Source: Plantago ovata
Taxonomy: Eukaryota > Streptophyta > Magnoliopsida > Lamiales > Plantaginaceae
Assembly (NCBI GenBank): GCA_028274465.1
Contig: CM051455.1
Coordinates: 136,496,096 to 136,560,095 of the forward strand
Direction of reading: 5' to 3'
Length of the DNA stretch: 64,000 nt
The position numbers were made by a program, and so were the translations under genes. The notes beneath the pieces were generated by a model. It searched no databases, had not been told where the DNA came from, and was given only the letters and a program-made list of their open reading frames with translations. Shown piece after piece: positions 36,401 to 47,250 of the stretch; position 1 is the stretch's first letter; each line of letters begins with the position of its first letter.

Positions 36401-37680
36401 AGATGAATATGGCCATTTGGACTAATGAAGCTAAACAAAATGCAGTATAGTCTGACTTGCATTGAATATACAATTATACAGTGAATTTACGTTTTGTCCT
36501 TTGACTTTTCCAGGAAGCATTGTTGAAAAGCAATGAGGTATTTGAAACGTTTAAGCAAGAAATAGAGAAGGTACAGATCTGTAACTTTTCTTACTCAGAG
36601 TTTTCACTCTGATGGAGATCTAAAACAATCTCTTGTTGTATGTTTTTATATGTATAACCAGATGGCCAAATCCATAAAAGATCTCAGGAAGGAAAATACC
36701 TTCTTGAAGAGCAAATGTGACAAAACAGATGTGACTCTTATAGAACTGGCTGACGAGGTAATAATTTACCATTTCAGTGGAATGTTTCTATATGATATCT
36801 AGATGGTCTTTTTTTGTCCTTATCTGGTGACTCTGGTCCACTTTCCTTCATCGGAGGTGGAAAAGCAAATTCATTTTAGACCTTTTCTTACTGCTTTATT
36901 TGATCTCTATTCTTAGTCTTATCGTTCACATAATGTTGTTAGTGAAGCCCTTATCTGCCAGTTAATAAATTTAGATTCTTTTTACCAGTCAAATCTATGT
37001 TCACTCACAAGTTTGTAAGGCCGGCACAGCCCTCTGGGTGTTTCCTGTTACTATTTGAGGACATGTTTTCTGTTATATAAATATATATATTTTGTGATAT
37101 TATTTGTATATATAATTATAATCAATCTCTCTTTATTTTACTTCCCATGTTTTTTTTTTTTGGGTGAAAGTCTATGCTAGATGTTAATTGCCCAGTTTTT
37201 ATATGCTTACATTGGCCGGTATCCAAATGTGTTATAGGCTCATAGCACAAACCAAGCACATCCTGTCAATTATTATTACTATTATTTTTATTTATTTTTA
37301 AGTTGTGTGTCAATGTGTGCTATAAACCCCAAGTGCTCTTAGAACATATCTATTGGGATATCTCATCCATCTGGTAGGAACTCATTTGGGCCCGAACAGA
37401 AGACTTGGGACCCTAAGAATTAATGTGTGGATCCGACTTTCATGCGGTCTTGGACTATGCATCTGTGTCTTTTGCCACTAGCCATAATAAAGCTATTGTT
37501 TATATGCACATGCGTGTAAACTGATGCAAAATCTCCCTTTTACAGCGTGAACGTTTGAAGAAACAACTGGAGAAAACAAAAAATCAGAAAGAGAAACTTG
37601 AATCGCTATGTCGATCTCTTCAGGCTGAGAGGAAGGCGGCTGCTGTTGGAAACAGTAGCGTGGACTCTACCCCAGCTTAA
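30486..37680 (+). CDS. taxilin family protein (beta-taxilin-like)
   Basis: Eleven exons: 30486-30741, 31621-31697, 31774-31879, 32192-32259, 32825-32902, 35046-35110, 35315-35381, 35486-35668, 36514-36570, 36662-36757 and 37546-37680. All have GT-AG introns and consistent phases, giving 395 residues. The first ~110 residues are acidic and disordered. From KRKTKRTFKSEKEFLEF on, the protein is a near-continuous coiled coil with the taxilin signatures AVKDRLESLCRELQRQNK, RLDLSNRFQDAIKEV, DQYALSEQQHAQKLKQKELE, QLTADGEKFQQFQ and LCRSLQAERK. Taxilins in animals bind syntaxins and act in vesicle traffic; the plant role is less clear. The start is the ATG after the 30479 acceptor; an in-frame upstream ATG (30450) would lie in the intron. 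Intact. Confidence 0.95.
33767..34170. repeat. 202-bp tandem duplication in taxilin intron 5
   Basis: Two adjacent copies (about 33767-33968 and 33969-34170) share actaaacctagc, cacacacccgtt and gacctctgattatggattat. They lie in the 2.1-kb intron and should not affect coding. Confidence 0.8.
34628..34660. repeat. C-run followed by A-run in taxilin intron 5
   Basis: A run of about a dozen C followed by more than twenty A. Its length may be unreliable in the assembly. Confidence 0.7.
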
Positions 37681-39115
37681 GTTTTGCTATAAGAACGAAC
37701 ACATGGTTAAGTTTTTGCTGCATGTAACTTGCTCGATCGTCACTGTTTATATCTTCTATCACAGTTCATGTTTTGTAACAGGATGAGTAATGATATCCTC
37801 ATAGTTTTGTTTTATTGTAACCATCATATTGTGATTGAACCACAAAAGATGTAGTATATCGAAACCAAATGTATTTAAAACAGGCCTTTGTTTTTGGTTT
37901 ATCATGGATATTTATTAATAGTTCATGTGTGGTTTTGGCTATTATGGAGATAACTCAAGTTTGAAGAGATTGCGCAGGAGCATGTATAAAAATCAGACTT
38001 AAATCTTACTAGTTGAAGTAAACATTCTACATTTGGCATAGTAGGTAACGATCCGACCACTAATCAATTGAAATTTGACCTTTTGGATCGACACATTTAC
38101 TCATGATATACACCGTCTTACGGTGTGCTTAGTTCACTTGGGCTTGGGCCCGAACAAATTTGACTTTATAATTACCCAAAAGTCCCCATACCATATGAGA
38201 ATGGTGACCTATTGTATATGTCGGTTGCGTGGTATTACATTCTATCCCCTAAATTGTCCCCATACCATATGAGAATGGTGATATATTGTATATGTCGGTT
38301 GCGTGGTATTACATTCTATCCCCTAAATTGGTTAATATCTCCGTCAAGCCTCTGGTAGGGGTAGTTTTGTCCTGGGACCACCATCTGTACCACCACTTTC
38401 ATATGGTATTAAATCATTACAGGTTAATTTAAAAGCAAATTTGTGCAAAATCAAGCCGAAATCAAATAATATCATAATGGTGACACAAATATGGCACATG
38501 TTGGTGGTTGGGTCGTTAAACCGTGACACTTTTATTTTATACACTTAAACTTTAAATTTATCTTAATTAGTCTAAAAGTCAAAAATTGATATTATTGAAT
38601 TTAAACAAAGTGTAAAAGTGTAAAAGGTTACATGGAAACTTTTAACGTGCAATAAATTACTCCAGAGATATTCTTCAAGTGCAACCCCAATGACGTACAT
38701 CATCCTTCAAAATACAACCCATGGGGCAAACATCCAAAAGTAAAGGAGTCACAAAAGAAGGCATCTAGCCCTATGGAGACTATGTATACCTAGTGTTGAG
38801 CAAAAATAATAATAATAATAGCCATGAAAATGTCATAAAAACACCACTTAATCACTAACTATTGGGATCTCATCTTCAGTCTTGACTAAAACAAAATAAT
38901 AATTCAAAGTAATTTAGGGGGCGCTTCCACGAATGAACAATAATTTTAAGAGTGAAACTCACAACTCGTAAAACTAAAAAGGCAAATCAAACAAATTCCC
39001 ATACTCGGGGTAAAAACAGTTTTTACTTTTTTCACAGACAAAACACCACGCACACTATTCGAGTGAACCACCGTTACCACCCCAATTATAGTCGTTAGCT
39101 GAAAAATAACCAAAA
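37681..39115. other. intergenic between taxilin and TFIIF beta
   Basis: Holds the taxilin 3' UTR and the TFIIF promoter. The convincing structures are the 74-bp tandem repeat listed separately and an ataataataata run at 38807-38818. Confidence 0.5.
38182..38329. repeat. 74-bp tandem repeat
   Basis: Two adjacent nearly identical copies (38182-38255, 38256-38329) beginning gtccccataccatatgagaa. They differ at only one or two positions, so the duplication is recent. Confidence 0.9.
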
Positions 39116-41430
39116 ATGGCGGAGAAGCCCTACACCACCACTACTCCGCCACCTCCTCCGGCAACATCCAAAGAGAACATCCAATTGGAGACGAACAAAG
39201 CCGAACGCCACGTGTGGCTCATGAAATGTCCGCTCGTTGTCTCACGTGCCATGAACCACCACCACCACCACAACAACAACAATAATTCTCCTCTCTCCAC
39301 CTCCGGAGCCTCCTCATTGACCGGACAAAACGTAGCCAAGGTCATTGTCGCCGTCGATCCTCTTCGTCCTAATGAAGATTTCTCCTCCACTGAGGTATAC
39401 GATACATATTGCTCTGATTAATCAATTGATGCTAATTCTAGATTATTTTGATGGTTTGTTTTGATTAGTAACAATTCAATAGGTTTTGTTAGCTATGGTG
39501 ATGGTTAATTTTGCATACATTTGACTGTTCGTATACATGATTAAATTGGCCTTCTATTGTTCCAGATGACTGCTACATTTTGAATTTTAGGCTAGGTAGT
39601 TTACTAGTTTGGATGAGGATTCATAATCATAGTATATGCTTTTGATTTTGCTGTTTATGTCTGCATTAGTCGAAAATTGGGGATCAATCGCAATGTATGT
39701 GATTCTGTTCGCGTTTGGATGATATTCGTGATTATCGTGCTCATTTGTTCTGATCAGTGACTTCCTGTTGGTGCTTCTGTAGTAGGAGTACATCTTAATG
39801 TGTTGCTGGAAGTACGATTTTTTGCTTTTGTTGCTAAGGTTTCATTGTAGACTGTGATGCGTTCGCTGTGACCATTTTGTGTGACCTTTCTCTATGTGAA
39901 AAGCACACATGTATATACTTTGTCTTCATGCATCTTGTTGTATTTTATCAATTTCCAGGATAATGAAGAGTTGGCTCTTATATTTTTCCTGGCATAGATT
40001 CTTTACGTTTACACACTTCCGGTTTTTCATGATCTTGACGTTATGATCAGTTTACCATGGAGTTGACTGACAGTGCTGGAAATATTCCCAAGTCTTACCG
40101 GATGAACATGTCCGAAGATGTTATACCTATGTCTGTATTTTCTGAGTCATCTCAAGGTGAGTGTGCGTTCGTTATCACTTGCCTTTAGTTCATGAACCAG
40201 TTTGTTTCTTCCTAGTGTTGTAAGGATAATATTATGCAAACCTATGCATATATGAATACACCGTTTTAGGCGTTTATAATCCTAATTAAGTTCATTATTG
40301 ACTGGCAGCCATAGGGAACATATTATCTGGCTCTAATGGGATGGACTTTGATAATCTCATTATAATATCATAGCGACAAGAAATAGTCATCTATCTATCT
40401 ATCCTGGGAGTCTGAATATACTGAAATTGTTGTGGAATGTTAGTTCCTTGTCTATGCTGTGCAGATAATGATTGTGCATGAATGCATGATGTAAACGCGT
40501 ACTTGTAATTTTCTTTCTGGTAACTTTGTCCTCTGCGTATAATATACTGAACCTTTTGTTTTTCAGGGAAGTTTGCTGTTGAAGGTAAAATTTACCACAA
40601 ATTTGACATGAAGCCTCATACTGAAAACACCGAGGAGTATGCTAGAATATGCCGGGAAAGGAATAACAAATATAATACTAAAACTAGACAAACACAGGTA
40701 ATTTCTATTCATTCTCTTAAGGCTAGCAGTTATATTATAGCCTAGCATACCCTTGTTCCAGTTACAATTTGAAAGAATGGAGTTTTGGGACTTCCCTCCA
40801 TCTAGTCTCATTCTGTTTCTGGAGTTCGGTGTAGGTACCCAGGTGTGTCTTTTTGTCTGATGTACCAAAAAACGATTATGAGTTGATGCTTTTTCATGAT
40901 ATGTTATTTTCTACCTGGGCAGATTATTAATGATGACAGGGGAATGCGTATGAGGCCCATGCCTGGGATACTCGACATTAAGGCTCCCGTAACATCAGTA
41001 AGTAACTTATTCGACATATAACTATCTTCTTGTGAAACGTTAAATGACTGTTGCTGCATGTAACAAATAGCATGATAATGAAATGTTTGATGCATTTATT
41101 TAGGAGAAGAAGAAAATGGCCACAAAGGGCTCAGAGAATAAGAGAACAAGGAGAGACCCTGCAGAGATGGAAAAGATCATGTTTAAGCTTTTCGAGAGGC
41201 AACCGAATTGGACCCTGAAACAGCTCGTTCAGGAGACGGATCAGCCGGAGGTATGTTAAACACCATTAGTACTAATTTCATTGCTTATTTTCCAAGTATA
41301 TATTGATTTCTCTGTTTCTTGGTTGGTTTTGCAGCAATTTCTAAAAGACATGCTGAAGCTTCTGTGCATCTACAACAACAAGGGAACGAATCAAGGATCA
41401 TATGAGTTGAAAACTGAATACAAAACTTGA
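39116..41430 (+). CDS. transcription initiation factor IIF subunit beta (RAP30-like)
   Basis: Six exons: 39116-39394, 40051-40156, 40567-40697, 40923-40997, 41104-41250 and 41335-41430. All phases agree, giving 277 residues, normal for plant TFIIF beta. The N-terminal dimerisation domain starts ERHVWLMKCPLVVSRAM and includes AKVIVAVDPL and FTMELTDSAGNIPKSYRMNM. Next come VEGKIYHKFDMKPH and EYARICRERNNK. The C-terminal winged-helix DNA-binding domain reads RRDPAEMEKIMFKLFERQPN and WTLKQLVQETDQPEQFLKDM. With the alpha subunit it recruits RNA polymerase II to the promoter in the nucleus. Odd point: a His5-Asn5 run (39250-39285) sits between two conserved N-terminal strands, where many homologues have a shorter Ser-rich loop. 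Intact. Confidence 0.96.
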
Positions 41431-42097
41431 ACATAGTAGTTGCTAGAATTAGTCAGACAGAAGATTCCAATCCGTTGGCCAATTAGAAACTTAGAATAGT
41501 TCTTAGGCGAAAATGTGATTTTCATAAAAAAAATTTTATTTTTTTCAATGGAGATCAACGTGAAAGACCTGCCAAAGTTTGTCTTAATCCACGTAAGGAC
41601 GAAGGAGGGAACTGCAGAAGTTGTAATGTTCATAAGTTTATTTTCTTCTGTCATGCTATGATGTAGGAGCATATAAACCTCTTCTTATATGTAATTACAG
41701 TTTTCTGCTTTTCATACTTGAGATATGGATACTATTTGCGGCGTAATATACAATTGTACATAATAAACTTGTGGAGATCTCATTTTCATGTATGCTGCTA
41801 CTTCAATGTATTTTCACTAGCAGATACTACTTGCTAAGAATCAGATTTCACATACTACAAATTTTTTGCAGGGATCACCGGGCTGGCCTAACCAACATAA
41901 TTGCCCAGTTCGCACTGGAATCACCACCCATCTCATTCCCTGGTACAATTCCTTGAATTAATCAAGTCATTCATTTCTCATTCCAACAATTCTGACATTT
42001 TACCAAATCTAGGACAGTAAAATGATCCACTATTCTCAATGGGATAAAAAACTAGTGTTCGATCCTCAGTAAACCTCTCTGATATTTGATCCATCTA
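41431..42097. other. TFIIF 3' UTR and intergenic DNA
   Basis: The first ~300 bp are probably 3' UTR. I see nothing else. Confidence 0.5.
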
Positions 42098-42367
42098 TCA
42101 AATCATTTCATAAGATAAATTTCTAAAATAAAAAAGTAAGAACATTTCTAAATTTCCTTGGATCTTAATTCCAACATTACGCTTCAACCCATTCACCATT
42201 TCACCCAACTTCTCAAGCCTCGTCTTCTTCTCTGATTCAACAACTAGTTTTTCTTCATCTAAGGCAATCATTTCCTTGTTCAGGTTGTTAAACTCCCCCA
42301 AAATGTTCAGCAGCCCCTTGTTAGTATATGCAATGACATCCAAGTCGTTGTAGCTGCAGTTAATCAC
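42098..42367 (-). pseudogene. coiled-coil fragment, paralogue of the 51-kb locus
   Basis: The minus strand reads NNLNKEMIALDEEKLVVESE then KKTRLEKLGEMVNGLKRNVG, a heptad-like charged helix. It matches KKLNKQMITLDEEKVTESEK in the locus at 51.1-51.3 kb. The similarity ends soon after RNVG. I do not recognise the family, and with no further exons alongside this looks like a duplicated remnant. Confidence 0.5.
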
Positions 42368-42469
42368 AAAAACCAGAATATAAAATTCTGAAGCAGATCA
42401 AGAAGTGATCAGAACAAAATTATCAGAGTGCATGTGTAAATGGAACTCAATTTTCAAGTAGTAACTCAC

Positions 42470-42640
42470 ATACGCTCGCCACAATCAGCAATCACAACGG
42501 GTAGACGAGGATAATTTGCCTCTAGAGGAATCCACATTGGTCACCGTTTTCACAACATCAAGTCCTTCTACAACCTGCCCAACCACCACCAGAGCATCAT
42601 CAAACCCCGGGTATGCACCGTCGGAAAAGATAAAGAAGTT
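42470..42640 (-). pseudogene. cyclophilin (peptidyl-prolyl isomerase) C-terminal fragment
   Basis: The minus strand shows FDDALVVVGQVVEGLDVVKT and VTNVDSSRG, then after a frame slip ANYPRLPVVIADCGERM. This follows the C-terminal pattern of cyclophilins (VFGxVxxGxDVVxxI ... VxIxDCGE). Earlier parts of the domain, including the catalytic Arg region, were not found. It is a remnant. Confidence 0.65.
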
Positions 42641-42659
42641 TGGTAAACCAGAGCAAGAA

Positions 42660-42990
42660 TTTATTTGTAGTCTTCAACCTTGATGTGTTTGTTTAGAGAC
42701 TTATCACATGGTTCCCATTTTATAGGCTTACTCTAGCTCCAACGTCATTTTTTTTGGGAAATGAACTTGTATTTACTGCAATTCAATTAACCCCATATTT
42801 TTTACATGGCTAATGATATAGCCAGAGTTAAAATTACTAATGTCAGAACAATTTACCTTTAGACACTGCTCTGGCATTAGTAATTCCTGTTCTAGCTATA
42901 TCACTGACCTTTTTACATTTACCAATATAATGATGATGGAAGATGAATGAATTCCCAGGGAGAACTGTTAATTACTCCAACAGACTCTAA
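42660..42990. repeat. duplicated segment (partner at 48830-49030)
   Basis: Shared runs include tgtgtttgtttagagactta, gggaaatgaacttgtattta and gaactgttaattactccaac. This copy carries the extra 102-bp foldback element. Confidence 0.85.
42808..42909. mobile_element. 102-bp foldback MITE with 9-bp target-site duplication
   Basis: The ends ggctaatgatatagccagag and the complement of gctatatcactgacc pair over nearly 40 bp, and tttttacat flanks both sides (42799-42807, 42910-42918). The paralogous segment near 48950 has the site without the element. A 9-bp duplication and GG termini suit a Mutator-like MITE. Confidence 0.75.
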
Positions 42991-44153
42991 TTAATAAAAA
43001 ATAAAAAGAAATTTTTGCAAGATTGTCACATATGAACAAAATAAAATAAAAAGTAAAATAAAAAATATTATTACTATTATTTAAATTTTTTTTACCAAAA
43101 CCGGAGGCCAAAAAGTTCAAGCTCTTACAACTAATAATCAAAAGGCAACTTAGTCTCACCATGTTAACTTCCTTTACAATAAATTTCTTGCCAGAAATAT
43201 AACTCGGTGGACTTGCAACAAACTTGCAACAATGATAAGCTAAATTTCGAGATGAAATTTAAAGTAAACAATCCATAAGACGAAAGTTTAAAGTCTTCCG
43301 ATATAACATGTGAATGAAAGAACACGCGTGTGGGAGTGTAAAGGGCAATGATAACATTGTGACAATGACCATGAGAGACAAGAGTTACCATGCAACTCCA
43401 TGGCCAACTAAAGCCTCTGCATCCAGTGAACAACTTGTCCCAATTTGCCAAGATGGTGACTACGAGTCCATCTTAAATTATTACTTAAATTTTACTTGCG
43501 TAGTAATTCATGTATTAATTCTACTATATGAAATTTAGTCCACGTCGAAGTTAAATTGAAAAACTTAACATGCCAATGTTGGAAGTGAAGACATAAATAG
43601 TGACTCGACAGATAAATTTCTAAATATCTTGACATGCTTAACACATGTAACTAAAATATACACCATTGAGTAGCAGGAACCAAAAGGACTTGTCTAAACA
43701 TATAAAACATGTCATTGTTGTTCGTCACATGGCCATACATGCATGTAAGGTTTCCGGCCAACTACATACCAAAGTCATAGACTATAGACTATCATGATCA
43801 TACAAGTAAACTTCATGGTTTGAGCGATTAATACTTATAAGTATTTAATCAAAAGACATGCAATCGAACTCAACATCGGCTTAGGGCCATCGTTATCATC
43901 AAGCAGTAGTAAATCTATGAAACTGACACATCGTGCCGCTACCAACATGGTCCATAAGTATTCAAATTTTATTTTTTTATTTATAGGGAAATTGATGTAA
44001 AGTGAATATGATTTAATAAATTATTAAATAAGTATTTAAAACATTATAGCCTTAGGCCTAATGAGTTTATTTTCTTTTAAATTTATAGGAAACTAATGTA
44101 AAGGTTCCCAATAATAAATGTTATAATAAATGTAAGAGAAAAATGTACATAAG
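42991..44153. other. intergenic, no gene seen
   Basis: AT-rich. Open frames at 43164-43538 on both strands overlap each other and show no recognisable domain. Confidence 0.45.
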
Positions 44154-44156
44154 TAA

Positions 44157-44472
44157 GATCACTAGCAATAGAGGCCTACAAACTTGGGGTTTATTTGGGA
44201 TTTAAGCCCCAAATAAGCTCATTCTATTTTTTGCCACAATAGTTTGAGCTTATTAAGGATTTTTTTATGAGTTCCACATGATACATCATTTTACATGAAC
44301 CACACAATTAATGAAAGAAAATAAAAAAAATAAAAAAATACTATTGGGACTTATTTGGGGGCTTCAAATATTAGCCCCCAAGGGCTTCATAAAAGAAGTC
44401 TTAAATAAACCCTATTGTGGGTTATTTGGGACTTATTTGAGTATTAAGCCTCAAATAAACCCTCTAGTGCTC
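44157..44472. mobile_element. Tourist-like (PIF/Harbinger) MITE, 316 bp
   Basis: Termini gatcactagcaatagagg and the complement of ccctctagtgctc, with TAA on each side (44154-44156, 44473-44475). Internal ggtttatttggg and its complement make it fold back. Located just upstream of the polymerase subunit gene promoter. Confidence 0.75.
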
Positions 44473-44559
44473 TAAGTGGGAGGGATAAGTAAGTGAATTA
44501 TTTAAATTTTCTTGCCTTTCCTATTTGAGAGAGTTTTAATTAAATGTACGGTCATTTTC

Positions 44560-45266
44560 ATTCTCTTGGTATTGTTCTTAAATAGGTAGCTGATGATCCA
44601 CTCTCTTAATTCGCCCTTCCGTCTCCTGATTTCCTCGCCACTGTGTTTGTTTCAGCTGCTCGATCTCAATTGCTGCATCGTCTCTACCTCCAAGTAAGAT
44701 ATCACTTCCCTTTGCTCTTCTTCTTGTATATAGATTCAGGGCTTTAATCGAATCGAGCTCATTTTCTTGTTTATTTTTTACCTGTCTTGTATTACTATGC
44801 CTATTTCTTGGATTTCTGGCTTGTGGGTTTCTCTTGTTTATCAAGATTCTGGGTTTCTCTTGTTATTATGTATGAAAAGTTACGATTTTTCGCCGAGTGT
44901 AAAGGCAATTATGCCCATAGAAATTAGTACCAAAACAGCATGAGTTTTACTTTCTTTTAGTTCTTGCGTGCTTAGCACCAAGGGCGGACCGAGGAATCCA
45001 AGTTATGGGGCTGAAATTGCATATACATGATTATTTCGATTTTCGAAAGTTGGCGGTTAAAAACTTGAAAAATGTAGTAAATGTTACCTATAAAATAATA
45101 TTTTCTGGATTCATCCCTGTGCTTAGGTTTGGTTCTGTGATCTTTTCGAATGGGTTTGAATAGAAATTTTTATATCTGTGATTTTGAATTTTCGACTTTT
45201 ACGGTTGGGCATAACTGCGTAAGTGTTGGTCTCGAATCTGAGTGTTTGCATATTCACTTGATGTAG
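44560..45266 (+). promoter_or_regulatory. 5' leader and leader intron of the polymerase subunit gene
   Basis: A pyrimidine-rich leader ends at a donor (ctccaa|gtaag, 44693/44694). The acceptor is at 45266 (ttgatgtag), three bases before the ATG. The same leader and donor are kept in the tandem copy near 46230. Confidence 0.6.
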
Positions 45267-45269
45267 GCT

Positions 45270-45827
45270 ATGCTGCAAGAAGGAATATGTATCGTTAAGG
45301 TTCCGGTTGCAAACGTAGGAAAGAACGGGGTGATTCTTGCTAGTAATGTAGTTAGCAAACTTCTGAAGCTGATGGCCAACATTAAGGCCTACAGGAATTA
45401 TGGTTACTTAATTGCTGTAACTGAAGTGATTAGCATAGGGCAAGGAGAGAGTAAGTTGGATTCTCGAGTCATCATATTTCCCGTAAACATTCGGTGCAGG
45501 ACACTGCTGCCTGTGGCTGGGGAGGTCATGACTGGAGTCGTATGGGCTGTGACTCATTTGGGTGCCATGATGACATGTGGACCCATGAATGTGATTTACT
45601 TATCGTCTTCGAAAATGCCTGGTTTCTTGTTTCAAGAGGAGGATAATGATAAACGTTTCTACCTGCGGGAGGATATGTCCAGGATAGAGCCTGGTGTTGT
45701 AGTCTGTTTCGCTGTGCTCGATTGTAGATATCAGAGTCAGAAGAGGGAATATCACGTCTTGGCTACTATCGATGGCGATGGATTTGGGCCAGTTTCACAT
45801 AATGGGATAGATTATTTAGATGTGTAA
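45270..45827 (+). CDS. DNA-directed RNA polymerase IV/V subunit 7-like (RPB7 family)
   Basis: Coding region in one exon, 185 residues. The N-terminal tip domain (VVSKLLKLMANIKAYRNYGY, IISIGQGES-like strand, VIIFPVNIRCRTLLPVAGEV) is followed by an S1/OB fold starting MTGVVWAVTHLGAMMTCGPM. The segment SSSKMPGFLFQEEDN and the ending LATIDGDGFGP match plant NRPD7/NRPE7 proteins (MKMPGYEF..., IDGDNLGPF) much better than the Pol II subunit NRPB7. These polymerases make and use small RNAs for RNA-directed DNA methylation in the nucleus; subunit 7 pairs with subunit 4 in the stalk. Assignment to IV, V or both cannot be made from sequence. Intact. Confidence 0.85.
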   Translation: MLQEGICIVKVPVANVGKNGVILASNVVSKLLKLMANIKAYRNYGYLIAVTEVISIGQGESKLDSRVIIFPVNIRCRTLLPVAGEVMTGVVWAVTHLGAMMTCGPMNVIYLSSSKMPGFLFQEEDNDKRFYLREDMSRIEPGVVVCFAVLDCRYQSQKREYHVLATIDGDGFGPVSHNGIDYLDV

Positions 45828-46199
45828 GTGCCCAAGTAGCTGCAGTGCTCTTACATCTGTAAAATCAGCAACTTGCAATGGTCTGTAGCTTCTACTTCTC
45901 CAGTTATGTTATTGATTCCAGATGTAACATTGTTGTGGGGTTCTGGCCCTTTTAGCTTTAGCAATACTGTTGTGTTCTGTTTGGTAAAGATCTTGTGCAG
46001 AATGATTGTTGGTAATTTGTTAATGAATTTGTCAATGTGACACCATCCAGAGTCTGTTTACATACATCCATCCCATCCATGGTGACTTATGCAGCTCTAC
46101 TTGCTCTCAACTTCACCATTGAGCAGCATCACCAGTGCTCGCTCATTTAACCAGTTGAATCTGTTAAAGTAACAGTAGCTTTTCTTCTGAAAACGTTCG

Positions 46200-47065
46200 A
46201 AGATTATGATTACAAACTGCTGCATCGACTCTAAGTAAGATCACTTCCCTTTGCTCTTCGTCTTGTATATATATTCAGGTTTTCAACTGAATAGAGCTGA
46301 TTTTCTTGTTAATTTTTCAGCTGTGTTGTATTGTTATGCCAGTTTCTTGGACTTCTCGCTTGTGGGTTTCTCTTGTTTATCAAGATTCTAGGTTTCTGTT
46401 GTGATGTATGAAAGTTACAATTTTCCGCTGAATTTATGTACAGAAAGGCAATTCTGCCATAGGAATTAGTACCAAAACAGCATGAACTTTTACTTGCTTT
46501 TAGATCTTGTGTGCTTAGGTTTGGTTCTGTGCTCTTTTCGAATAGGTTTGAACTTTGAATCGAGGTTGGTTCCGACTGAAACTAAACAGTAGAGATTTTT
46601 ATATCTATGTGATTTGGAATTTTTTACTTCAACAGTTTGATAAGTGCACAAGTGTTGGTTACAAATCTTAATGTTTGCATTTTCACCTGATGTTGACTAT
46701 GCTGCATGAAGCAATATTTGCTGTTAAGGTTCCGATTGCAAATGTAGGAAAGAACGGAGTGATTCTTGCTAAGTGATGTAGTACTAGTTACTAGTTAGCA
46801 AACTTCTGAAGCTGATCATGGCCAACATTACGGCCTGCGGGCCCAGGATATAGAGCCTGGTGTTGTAGTCTGTTTCTCTGTGCTCGATTCTAGATTTCAG
46901 ATTCAGAAGAGGAAATATCACGTCTTGGCTACTATAGGTGGCGACGGCCTTGGGCCAGTCTCACATAATGGGATTGATTACATCTGTAATATCAGCAACT
47001 TACAATACTGTTGTGTTCTGTTCAGTGGAGATCTTGTGCAGGATGATCTGCTGGTACCTTGTTAA
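46200..47065 (+). pseudogene. tandem copy of the polymerase IV/V subunit 7 gene, internally deleted
   Basis: The leader, leader intron and coding start are repeated (atgctgca...ttaaggttccgattgcaaat at about 46700-46745). The frame then breaks near the SNVVSKLL codons, and the sequence jumps from the MANI codons straight to IEPGVVV. The tail RKYHVLATIGGDGLGPVSHN is kept. The conserved polymerase tip and most of the S1 fold are gone, so it cannot replace the parent. Flanks downstream (about 46035-46200 and 47090-47250) are duplicated too, giving a roughly 1.5-kb tandem duplication. Confidence 0.85.
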
Positions 47066-47250
47066 TGTATTTGTAGATGTGTCTGTGTTGTGACACCATC
47101 GCGAGTCTGTTTAGATACATCCATCCATCCATCCGTGGTTCTTACTTTTGCAGCCATGAATGAGCAGCATCACCAGTACTCGCTTATTTACCTGGTTGAA
47201 TCTGTTAAAAGTAATCAATAGCTTTACTTATGTAAACTTTCGAAGATTAT

